This document shows positions 1-5,613 of a DNA stretch of 5,613 nt, one piece after another. Each line of letters starts with the position of its first letter. The first letter of the stretch is position 1. The position numbers and the translations under genes are program-made. The notes under the pieces are model-generated. The model had not been told where the DNA came from, made no database searches, and saw only the letters and a list, made by a program, of their open reading frames with translations. The stretch spans positions 634-6,246 of the forward strand of contig DUCL01000047.1 of assembly GCA_012959845.1 (NCBI GenBank). The letters run 5' to 3'. This DNA comes from Candidatus Poseidoniales archaeon. GTDB lineage: Archaea > Thermoplasmatota > Poseidoniia > Poseidoniales > Poseidoniaceae.

Positions 1-1
1 A

Positions 2-58
2 AAGGAAGGTCATGATTTCAATGCAAAATTCTGTAAGCACTGTGGTTTCGAACTGTAA
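2..58 (+). CDS. C-terminal end of a protein with a zinc-ribbon-like tail (5' partial)
   Basis: Reading from base 2 gives 18 codons ending at TAA (56-58), with the C-terminal sequence FNAKFCKHCGFEL. The Cys-x-x-Cys-Gly at the very end is typical of one metal-binding knuckle of a zinc ribbon; the partner cysteines or histidines would lie upstream of the window. The gene body is outside the window, so neither family nor function can be named. It is on the same strand as everything else here, and about 75 bases separate its stop from the next gene. The other two forward frames give no comparable Cys motif. The chance that this is a spurious frame is real because only 57 bases are visible, but an in-frame CxxCG followed at once by a stop is a common protein ending in archaea. 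Confidence 0.6.
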   Translation, partial: KEGHDFNAKFCKHCGFEL

Positions 59-66
59 TAATTGCA

Positions 67-77
67 TTTATTATTAT
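67..77 (+). promoter_or_regulatory. Possible TATA box for the SDR gene
   Basis: The run TTTATTATTAT is the most A/T-rich stretch between the upstream stop codon (58) and the SDR start. An archaeal TATA box here would place transcription start around 93-100, leaving a leader of roughly 35 bases. No clear BRE purine pair lies directly 5' of it. The same T-rich run could instead act as a terminator for the upstream gene. This is a weak call based on composition and position only. Confidence 0.25.
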
Positions 78-133
78 CAAGAGAAAAGAAATCAAGCGGT
101 TGGTTTGATGACTGAGTAATGCTTGGCAAGTGC

Positions 134-865
134 ATGAGCCGCCCGATTGCATTGGTTACTGGAGGCGGTCGTGGAATTGGCGCTGCAACCAGCAAACGCT
201 TAGCAGCGGATGGGTATGACATCTTGTTAACCTATTATACATCTTCAAAACCTGCCGAAATGGTAGTTGACGATATTAGAAAAACTGGTGCTGATGCATT
301 GGCGGTCAAAGTTGATTGTAATGATGATGGGGAGGTGGCTCTACTGGGAATTCATCCATGGATGCATAGAGGAATTGATGCTCTGGTATTGAATCATGGC
401 AGATATCAAAGAGTTGCCGCTGAAGAAATGACCATCGATGACTTAAGAAGTACAATGAAGACTAATTTTGAAGGTGCTGTTGGTGTGTGGAAGGCGGTAC
501 AACCTCACCTTACTGATAATGCAAGAATCGTTGTTGTCGGCTCACAATTAGGCTCACGTGGCTCACCGCATGGTGCAGATTATTCAGCATCAAAGGCAGC
601 ATTAGCAATGTGGGCTCGCTCATTAGCACTGGCGGTTGGACCTCAAGGAAAGAGAGTCAATATCCTTGCACCTGGATTTGTTGATACTGCAATACTAGCT
701 GGAGATTCAAAGCAAAAGAGAGAGGAGAGAGAACAACAAGTTCCATTGAAGCGAGTTGCATCACCTGAAGACATGGCTGGAACTATTTCTTTCTTAATCG
801 GGCCAGATTCATCATATATTACCGGCGCAATTATTCATGTCAATGGTGGATTGTACCTTCCTTGA
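134..865 (+). CDS. Short-chain dehydrogenase/reductase (classical SDR, FabG-like)
   Basis: Encodes a 243-residue Rossmann-fold NAD(P)-dependent oxidoreductase, the usual length for a classical SDR. Visible landmarks (numbered from ATG 134) are the dinucleotide loop TGGGRGIG at 9-16, the Asp ending strand beta-3 at about 61, LNHG at 86-89 where most family members have NNAG, the helix-4 Asn (N111), and the catalytic triad Ser137, Tyr150, Lys154 in YSASK. The Ser-Tyr distance of 13 matches E. coli FabG. The C-terminal YITGAIIHVNGG is also FabG-like. All four catalytic residues are present, so the enzyme should be active, probably cytoplasmic. FabG-type 3-oxoacyl reductase, sugar or secondary-alcohol dehydrogenase are all possible, and the substrate cannot be read from sequence. 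ATG 134 is chosen because it gives the usual short lead-in (MSRPIALVTG). ATG 119 is in frame and would add five residues. Neither start has a Shine-Dalgarno, so the message may be leaderless or have a short leader. Confidence 0.92.
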   Translation: MSRPIALVTGGGRGIGAATSKRLAADGYDILLTYYTSSKPAEMVVDDIRKTGADALAVKVDCNDDGEVALLGIHPWMHRGIDALVLNHGRYQRVAAEEMTIDDLRSTMKTNFEGAVGVWKAVQPHLTDNARIVVVGSQLGSRGSPHGADYSASKAALAMWARSLALAVGPQGKRVNILAPGFVDTAILAGDSKQKREEREQQVPLKRVASPEDMAGTISFLIGPDSSYITGAIIHVNGGLYLP

Positions 866-874
866 TTAATTATT
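866..874 (+). promoter_or_regulatory. Possible TATA box in the SDR-uvrB gap
   Basis: TTAATTATT starts immediately after the SDR stop codon. A start of transcription about 25 bases downstream would give a leader of roughly 40 bases carrying the GGAGG ribosome binding site of uvrB. A second A/T-rich run at 903-916 is less suitable because transcription would then begin inside or after that ribosome binding site. Alternatively uvrB is read through from the SDR gene across the 71-base gap and neither run is a promoter. Based on composition and spacing only. Confidence 0.2.
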
Positions 875-924
875 ACAAAGACTTCAAAACCCGTTGCCTT
901 CTAAATTATTTTATTACTACGATT

Positions 925-929
925 GGAGG
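925..929 (+). promoter_or_regulatory. Shine-Dalgarno of uvrB (decides a TTG start)
   Basis: GGAGG is a perfect match to the anti-Shine-Dalgarno core and ends 7 bases before TTG 937. It rules in TTG 937 over the more upstream in-frame TTG 862, which overlaps the SDR stop codon, has no ribosome binding site, and would add 25 residues not expected in the family. Confidence 0.8.
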
Positions 930-936
930 AATAAGT

Positions 937-3399
937 TTGGTCGGAGAATGGGATGATGAAGGCGCCTTTGAACTGGTTGCTGACCGGGATGTTGGTGATT
1001 CTGATTTACTGGAAAGAGATCCCTTTGATATTTCCAAGGCGCTTGAAGGTGCTGCACTTGAGCATTTATCACCAGATGTTAAACGATTTGTATTACACTC
1101 CGATTTTGAGCCTGCTGGTGACCAGCCAAAAGCAATTGAAAAATTGATTTCCCAATTGGAAAAGCAACAGTCAAGATGCGTCTTATTAGGAGTCACAGGG
1201 AGTGGAAAAACATTCGCTATGGCCAAAGTGATTGAAAATCTCAATATTCCTACTTTGATCATATCTCATAACAAAACTTTAGCGAGACAATTGCACCATG
1301 AAATGGTTGGCTATTTTCCTCAAAATGCTGTTGAGTATTTTGTATCCCATTATGACTATTATCAACCTGAAGCATACTTGGCCAAGAGAGATTTGTATAT
1401 TGATAAAGAACTTTCAATCAATGAGCGAATTGAGCAGGAGAGGTTTGCTGCTGTAGCCAGTTTGGTCACTCGCCCTGATTGTGTCGTAGTTTCATCAGTT
1501 TCATGTATTTACGGATTGAATCCTCCTGAGACATTCCTTGAATATCACATTAGATGCCATGTTGGACAACAGATTGAAACAAGAGATTTGCTTAAGGAAT
1601 TAATCGCATTACAATACCAAAGAATTAGCAGCGATTTGTCGAGAGGTCAATGCAGAGTTCGTGGAGAAGTAATCGATATTTGGATGCCGAGTCGTGATGA
1701 CCCTCTCAGGGTTCGCTTCGGCCTAGATGGGGTGGAAAAGGTGCAAGTGTGTGACCCAGTAACTTGGGAAGTATTGGATGATTTAGAGGAAGCATGGATA
1801 CATCCAAAACAATTCTTTATGACAAATCCAGAACAATTTGAAGCCTCATTGGTTTCTATTGAGGCTGAACTTGACGATAGAATCGCACACTATGCAAGTG
1901 AAGGGAGAGAATTGGAAAGGCATCGTATTGAGCAGAGAACAAGATATGATTTGGAAATGCTCAGAGAGATTGGCCACTGTACTGCGGTGGAAAACTATTC
2001 ATTACATTTTGATGGCAGAAAAAAAGGTGAACGTCCTTATTGTATGCTTGACTTCTTTGCTGCTTGTGCTAAGCAATTCCACGGTGACAAGGATAAATTC
2101 TTGGTAATAATGGATGAATCCCATGTAACATTACCGCAGGTTGGAGGAATGTTCTTTGGAGACCGTTCGCGTAAAAACAGCCTCATTGAGCATGGATTCA
2201 GACTACCGACTGCTGCTGATAACCGGCCATTGAAAATGCCTGAATTCCAATCACTAGTACCACGGATGGTCTATGTTTCTGCAACGCCTGGAGAAAGAGA
2301 ACTAAGGCACCTGTGTGAAATAACTGGCCAAAAAATACCAAATGGATTATTGCACGCAAAATCAGGTGGTGGTGCGTTTGCACCAGACCTTGAAAAGAAG
2401 CATCCACAGGCAGAAACAATGTATGATTTATTACAATCTATTGAAGGAATTTCAAAGATGGAAATTAGACCAACTGGATTGCTTGACCCAAAAATTGAGG
2501 TTAGACCTACTACTGGACAAATCGCTGATTTACTATCAGAAATAAATGCCAGAATAGCAGTTGGTGAGAGAACATTAGTAACTGTATTAACCATCAAATT
2601 CGCTGAAGAAGTAGCTGCCTATCTCAATAAAATGGGAGTTAAAGCACATCACCTTCATTCCGAAATAGATACGCTTGAACGAACAGAGATCATCAGTGCA
2701 CTTCGAATCGGACACATCGATGTTATCGTTGGAATCAACCTCTTGCGCGAAGGATTGGACATACCGGAGGTTAGTTTGGTTGCAATATTTGATGCTGACC
2801 GTCAAGGCTTCCTAAGAAATGAACGTTCACTATTACAAACCATTGGACGAGCGTCAAGAAACGAGAAGGGACAGGTCTTGCTTTATTCTGATGGTTTTAG
2901 TCCAGCGATGGAGGCAGCGATTAGACAAACTCTTGAGCGAAGAGAGAGACAAAATGCGCACAATATCGCCAATGGAATTACTCCAAAGACGATTGTAAAG
3001 GCACTACCTACAATGGGTCCAGACACTGAAAATTTAATCGCTGGAACTACTTCAAGTGCTGATGGGAAGAAACGCCTTATCGCCAAAAAAGGAGGCCGTA
3101 AAGAAGGTGATTGGGCTCAAGGCCTAAAATTAGGCGCTGGAGCATGGGCTAGCGGCTCTGGCCAAGATGGTTCTTCAGGCACCATTAGAGAAGATGATTT
3201 ACCAATTGAAAAATTAAAAAAGCAATTGACTTATGATGAGCCTGATGATGTTCTAAAGGGACTTGATTCACATCAGATTGAAACTCTAATAGTAGAACTG
3301 AAGGCAGAGATGAAAGTTGCTGCGAAAAACTTAGATTTTGAACAGGCAGCACGATTGCGAGATAGGGTTTACGAATTGGAGCAATTGCTCGATATGTGA
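937..3399 (+). CDS. uvrB: UvrB, excinuclease ABC subunit B
   Basis: Encodes the damage-verifying helicase-like subunit of nucleotide excision repair, which is loaded by UvrA and recruits UvrC. The product is 820 residues, against about 670 in E. coli. Landmarks from TTG 937: acidic N-terminal extension (1-46), adenine-contacting GDQP (61-64), Walker A GVTGSGKT (85-92), beta-hairpin region YDYYQPEAY (139-147), UvrA-binding domain 2 (about 200-295), Walker B DESH (393-396), SATPG (448-452), RPTGLLDP (511-518), INLLREGLD (600-608), QTIGRASRN (634-642), and a C-terminal UVR motif (about 780-815) that contacts UvrA/UvrC. All ATPase motifs are intact, so it should be functional. Extra length comes from the N-terminal extension, about 10 residues before DESH, about 42 between SATPG and RPTGLLDP, and a long Lys- then Gly/Ser-rich linker before the UVR motif. 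The start rests on GGAGG at 925-929. No uvrA or uvrC is in the window. In archaea this gene is generally regarded as of bacterial origin. Confidence 0.97.
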   Translation: MVGEWDDEGAFELVADRDVGDSDLLERDPFDISKALEGAALEHLSPDVKRFVLHSDFEPAGDQPKAIEKLISQLEKQQSRCVLLGVTGSGKTFAMAKVIENLNIPTLIISHNKTLARQLHHEMVGYFPQNAVEYFVSHYDYYQPEAYLAKRDLYIDKELSINERIEQERFAAVASLVTRPDCVVVSSVSCIYGLNPPETFLEYHIRCHVGQQIETRDLLKELIALQYQRISSDLSRGQCRVRGEVIDIWMPSRDDPLRVRFGLDGVEKVQVCDPVTWEVLDDLEEAWIHPKQFFMTNPEQFEASLVSIEAELDDRIAHYASEGRELERHRIEQRTRYDLEMLREIGHCTAVENYSLHFDGRKKGERPYCMLDFFAACAKQFHGDKDKFLVIMDESHVTLPQVGGMFFGDRSRKNSLIEHGFRLPTAADNRPLKMPEFQSLVPRMVYVSATPGERELRHLCEITGQKIPNGLLHAKSGGGAFAPDLEKKHPQAETMYDLLQSIEGISKMEIRPTGLLDPKIEVRPTTGQIADLLSEINARIAVGERTLVTVLTIKFAEEVAAYLNKMGVKAHHLHSEIDTLERTEIISALRIGHIDVIVGINLLREGLDIPEVSLVAIFDADRQGFLRNERSLLQTIGRASRNEKGQVLLYSDGFSPAMEAAIRQTLERRERQNAHNIANGITPKTIVKALPTMGPDTENLIAGTTSSADGKKRLIAKKGGRKEGDWAQGLKLGAGAWASGSGQDGSSGTIREDDLPIEKLKKQLTYDEPDDVLKGLDSHQIETLIVELKAEMKVAAKNLDFEQAARLRDRVYELEQLLDM

Positions 3400-3412
3400 G
3401 AGCATAATAGCC

Positions 3413-3431
3413 ACTTGCTAATACAGCGAGT
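3413..3431 (+). other. Hairpin 1 in the uvrB-dys gap
   Basis: ACTTGCT (3413-3419) pairs with AGCGAGT (3425-3431) as a 7-bp stem with one G-T wobble (3416/3428) and a 5-base loop. It begins 14 bases after the uvrB stop and is followed by TTT, so it could protect or mark the 3' end of the uvrB message, or be part of the dys leader. Archaeal termination does not require a hairpin, so a terminator role is uncertain. Confidence 0.35.
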
Positions 3432-3439
3432 TTGATATG

Positions 3440-3457
3440 AGGGGCACACCAGCCCTT
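3440..3457 (+). promoter_or_regulatory. Hairpin 2 covering the purine-rich site upstream of dys
   Basis: AGGGGC (3440-3445) pairs with GCCCTT (3452-3457) as a 6-bp stem with one G-T wobble and the loop ACACCA. The 5' arm contains GAGGGG (3439-3444), the only Shine-Dalgarno-like sequence before dys, and the 3' arm ends 4 bases before ATG 3462. If formed in RNA it would hide that site. The purine run is 17 bases from the ATG, too far for normal use, so the gene may be translated without it. Confidence 0.35.
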
Positions 3458-3461
3458 GCAC

Positions 3462-4469
3462 ATGGCAATTGACCCTGAGTCCTTTGATGTCCCTGTTGTG
3501 GACTATGATTTCTCGGCATTAACCACCCCCTCTTCATTGATAGATCAAATGGCAAAGGCTGGAGGATTTACTGCAACAAAACTTGCTACTGCAAGAGATA
3601 TTTTACAGGATATGAAATCTGAAATCGATGCGGTCGAAGGAGATAGCAGTAAGGTCTGTAATTGGCTTTCATTCCCTGCATGTTTGTGTGCAACTGGAAC
3701 ACGTGGATTCTTTGTTGAAGCATTAAAACAACAGATGTTCAACATAGTTTCAACTACTTGTGGAATGCTTGACCATGATATTGCAAGAGCCTACAAACAC
3801 TACTATCATGGGGCCTTTGAACTAGATGATATTGAACTTGGAGAGCACTCCCTAATGCGTCTTGGCAATGTAATCGTACCAAATGCATCATATGGCGAAA
3901 TAATTGAAAAGATGGTTATGCCCGCATTAGAAGACATCTACAAATGTCGTCTTGAAGAGACCGGAAAAACAGGCGCTGATGCGTGGATTGGATTCGGCTC
4001 AATCCAATTGGTTTGGGAATTGGGCAAGCGAATTGGAACACCTGATACTATCATTTACTGGGCCGCAAAACACAAAATTCCCGTTGTCATCCCTGGTATT
4101 ACCGATGGTTCAATTGGAGCGCAACTATTCATGCTTCGCCAAAAGCATCGTGAATTCCACATCGACACATTAGCAGATGAGCAACATATGTCAGACTTAG
4201 CGTGGGACGTTGAGACTTCTAACGCTTTGATGATTGGAGGCGGTATTTCAAAACACCATGTTATCTGGTGGAATCAATACCGTGGTGGCCTTGATAGCGC
4301 TGTGTACATCACTACTGCTCCTGAACACGATGGTAGCCTTTCAGGCGCTAGATTGCGCGAGGCAATTTCTTGGGGCAAAATGAAACCTGATGCCCCTAAT
4401 ATTTGTGTTGAAGGAGATGCTAGCGTATTACTCCCATTGCTTGGTAGTGACTTCTTTAGCGGCCAGTGA
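3462..4469 (+). CDS. dys: Deoxyhypusine synthase
   Basis: Encodes a 335-residue NAD-dependent enzyme that moves the aminobutyl group of spermidine to a lysine of archaeal initiation factor 5A, the first step to hypusine; it normally acts as a cytoplasmic tetramer. From ATG 3462 the landmarks are TTCGMLDHD (about 98-106), the NAD-site TDGS (Asp215), GGGISKHH (259-266, His265 matching human His288), DGS (Asp290, human Asp313), and EAISWGK (300-306) with catalytic Lys306 matching human Lys329, then GDAS near the C terminus. Length fits the family. Two positions matching human spermidine contacts differ: Asn292 is Trp269 and Asp316 is Leu293. A divergent DHS-family polyamine enzyme (homospermidine synthase-like) is the main alternative, though the overall look is that of an ordinary archaeal DHS. 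In-frame TTG 3456 would add two residues; an in-frame stop at 3438-3440 excludes anything longer. It follows uvrB by 62 bases and precedes the lipoprotein gene by 16. Confidence 0.93.
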   Translation: MAIDPESFDVPVVDYDFSALTTPSSLIDQMAKAGGFTATKLATARDILQDMKSEIDAVEGDSSKVCNWLSFPACLCATGTRGFFVEALKQQMFNIVSTTCGMLDHDIARAYKHYYHGAFELDDIELGEHSLMRLGNVIVPNASYGEIIEKMVMPALEDIYKCRLEETGKTGADAWIGFGSIQLVWELGKRIGTPDTIIYWAAKHKIPVVIPGITDGSIGAQLFMLRQKHREFHIDTLADEQHMSDLAWDVETSNALMIGGGISKHHVIWWNQYRGGLDSAVYITTAPEHDGSLSGARLREAISWGKMKPDAPNICVEGDASVLLPLLGSDFFSGQ

Positions 4470-4476
4470 CAATAGT

Positions 4477-4481
4477 GGTGA
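4477..4481 (+). promoter_or_regulatory. Shine-Dalgarno of the lipoprotein gene (decides a GTG start)
   Basis: GGTGA matches the 3' half of the full archaeal/bacterial Shine-Dalgarno (GGAGGTGA) and ends 4 bases before GTG 4486. Projected onto the full motif, the start lies 12 bases from its first G, exactly the register seen at uvrB. It lies in the 16-base gap after the dys stop. Confidence 0.7.
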
Positions 4482-4485
4482 GATT

Positions 4486-5613
4486 GTGCAGTCTAATTTC
4501 AAGGCAAGTTTTCTCGCAATACTGATCTCAATGTCAATGTTAGCAGGTTGCTTTGGCCCTGACGAAGTAGACGAAGTCATTGTTGAGGAAGACCCTTTTT
4601 TCACATTTAAAGAGCAACTGGGCAACAATACTTGGTATCACTATCCTGGTGGATTAAATGCGATGAATAACACTTCAGCACTCGGTGGAGATAACATTCC
4701 ATTCCTTTCCGCTGGAAGTTATTACAGCATAGGAATGAGTACCTTTGAGCCTACTATGGGAATTACATCAACTGGTAATCTGTATATGGCAAGCTATGGA
4801 AACGGCCCAGCAGGTTCCACTGCTGTAGTACAATGCAGTGGACTTACCTCGATGAGTGCAGATAATTTGGATTATACTTGCCAGAATGTCTATGGCCCAT
4901 TCTTACCGGTGGCTAATTCTAATGACCCTTACATCTATGTTGACCCATGGACTGATAGAATCATGAAATTTGACATGCATGCCCTGCTTGGAATGACTGT
5001 TGAATGGTCTGATGATGAAGGAGATTCTTGGACTGGGCCTACGGTTGCAACTGGATATTCAGTACAAGACCATCAAACGATTGCTTCTTCCCCATATCCC
5101 GCAATGTTACATGAAACTTTGTGGGTATTTTGTATCAATGGGAACTTCCCTTTCCCAGTGTGCTCCGCCTCACAAGATGGTGGTGCAACATGGGGGCCTG
5201 AATTGCCTGGCGCTCCAGCCGATTGCCAGAGTGGTGGCCTTTCAGCACATTTAATTGGGGCAGAAAATGGTAACTTCTATCGTGGCCAAATTGGCTGTGA
5301 TGGTAGTGGTTATTCGATGTACAAAACTGATGATGGAGCATTGACTTGGAGTGAACATGTATTGCCTACTGAAGTGAGTGGTACTGCAGATACATGGAAT
5401 GCAGAAGAAGCACAGGTTTCAGTCGATAGTGATTCAAATGTCTATGCGATGTGGATGGGCAGTGATAATTTACCATACTTCTCATATTCTCTTGATGATG
5501 CTAGTACATGGTCAGAAGCTCAAATGATAGCCCCTTCACATCTTGAAGGAACTGGTTTTCCGGTCGTTATTGCTGGTGATGCTGGAAGAGTTGCATTTGG
5601 CTATGTTGGAACC
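4486..5613 (+). CDS. Secreted lipoprotein with Asp-box (BNR/sialidase-like) beta-propeller, 3' partial
   Basis: An open frame runs from GTG 4486 to the end of the window (376 codons, no stop). Residues 1-22 form a lipoprotein signal peptide: a Lys at 6, a hydrophobic core, and the lipobox LAGC with Cys22 as the lipidation site, followed by an acidic tether (DEVDEV, then EED). The mature part carries four Asp-box motifs (S-x-D-x-G-x-T-W pattern) ending at Trp182, Trp236, Trp288 and Trp342; the second (SQDGGATW) is the best match and the others are degenerate. Asp boxes mark blades of sialidase-fold and related beta-propellers. Six further cysteines (117, 132, 216, 226, 247, 271) would suit disulfides outside the cell. 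No FRIP-type sialidase arginine motif is visible, so glycosidase activity is not supported; polysaccharide or protein binding at the cell surface is equally possible. Start choice rests on the signal peptide and GGTGA at 4477-4481. It is probably cotranscribed with dys. Confidence 0.9.
   Translation, partial: MQSNFKASFLAILISMSMLAGCFGPDEVDEVIVEEDPFFTFKEQLGNNTWYHYPGGLNAMNNTSALGGDNIPFLSAGSYYSIGMSTFEPTMGITSTGNLYMASYGNGPAGSTAVVQCSGLTSMSADNLDYTCQNVYGPFLPVANSNDPYIYVDPWTDRIMKFDMHALLGMTVEWSDDEGDSWTGPTVATGYSVQDHQTIASSPYPAMLHETLWVFCINGNFPFPVCSASQDGGATWGPELPGAPADCQSGGLSAHLIGAENGNFYRGQIGCDGSGYSMYKTDDGALTWSEHVLPTEVSGTADTWNAEEAQVSVDSDSNVYAMWMGSDNLPYFSYSLDDASTWSEAQMIAPSHLEGTGFPVVIAGDAGRVAFGYVGT

Noticed and set aside
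91..109. Inverted repeat ATCAA / TTGAT ahead of the SDR gene
   Set aside because: Only 5 bp per arm with a 9-base spacer; expected by chance in A/T-rich DNA. Kept only as a note because it lies where an operator might be.
134..865. Naming the SDR as fabG
   Set aside because: Motifs fit FabG, but no acyl-carrier or fatty-acid gene is nearby and many SDRs share these motifs, so the specific name is not supported.
862..936. Upstream in-frame extension of UvrB from TTG 862
   Set aside because: It would overlap the SDR stop codon, has no ribosome binding site, and its residues look like translated A/T-rich intergenic DNA. TTG 937 behind GGAGG is far better.
906..1262. 118-residue open frame on the minus strand
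   Set aside because: It lies entirely opposite the start of uvrB, has a Ser/Pro-rich composition typical of an antisense shadow, and shows no recognisable motif or ribosome binding site.
2271..2597. 108-residue open frame on the minus strand, opposite the UvrB insertion
   Set aside because: The sense frame is continuous UvrB with conserved motifs on both sides, and the antisense product has no recognisable domain. The UvrB insertion is therefore not a separate overlapping gene.
5000..5254. 84-residue open frame on the plus strand
   Set aside because: It is an out-of-frame shadow inside the lipoprotein gene, whose own frame is continuous to the window end and carries the signal peptide and Asp boxes.
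4486..5613. Calling the lipoprotein a sialidase
   Set aside because: Asp boxes occur in many non-enzymatic propellers, no FRIP arginine motif is visible, and the C-terminal part is missing.
1..5613. A novel multi-gene defence or mobile system
   Set aside because: All five genes have ordinary housekeeping or surface roles; there is no nuclease/toxin pair, integrase, transposase, repeat array or phage gene.

Overview
The window reads as a stretch of archaeal chromosome, most likely from an uncultured marine Euryarchaeota-type lineage such as Marine Group II/III (Poseidoniales or relatives). The reasons are: a deoxyhypusine synthase, which is an archaeal/eukaryotic enzyme; a bacterial-type uvrB, as found in mesophilic archaea; a lipobox-anchored surface beta-propeller protein; and moderate-to-low GC with tightly packed same-strand genes. 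The lineage is an inference from gene content and was not tested by phylogeny.

Layout, all on the + strand: (1) the last 18 codons of a gene ending in a zinc-ribbon-like CxxC (ends at 58); (2) a classical short-chain dehydrogenase/reductase (134-865); (3) a long UvrB, the damage-verifying helicase of nucleotide excision repair (start corrected to TTG 937, to 3399); (4) deoxyhypusine synthase (3462-4469), which starts the hypusine modification of translation factor aIF5A; (5) the first 376 codons of a secreted lipoprotein with four evenly spaced Asp-box motifs (GTG 4486, running off the right end). The last gene is easy to miss because it has a GTG start and no stop in the window. Gaps are about 75, 71, 62 and 16 bases, so no stretch over 300 bases lacks a gene. 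No tRNA, rRNA, CRISPR, insertion sequence or attachment site was seen.

The genes do not form one pathway. They look like housekeeping genes packed head to tail, with dys and the lipoprotein gene close enough (16 bases) to share a transcript. Two genes (uvrB, lipoprotein) start at non-ATG codons behind Shine-Dalgarno sequences in the same register. The SDR and dys genes lack a well-placed one.

I do not see a new multi-gene system. The points most worth a second look are: UvrB architecture (acidic N-terminal extension, a roughly 42-residue insertion at the junction of the two helicase domains, and a His at a damage-hairpin Tyr position); two substrate-pocket substitutions in deoxyhypusine synthase relative to the human enzyme; tandem hairpins in the dys leader; and the 52-54 residue periodicity of the lipoprotein.
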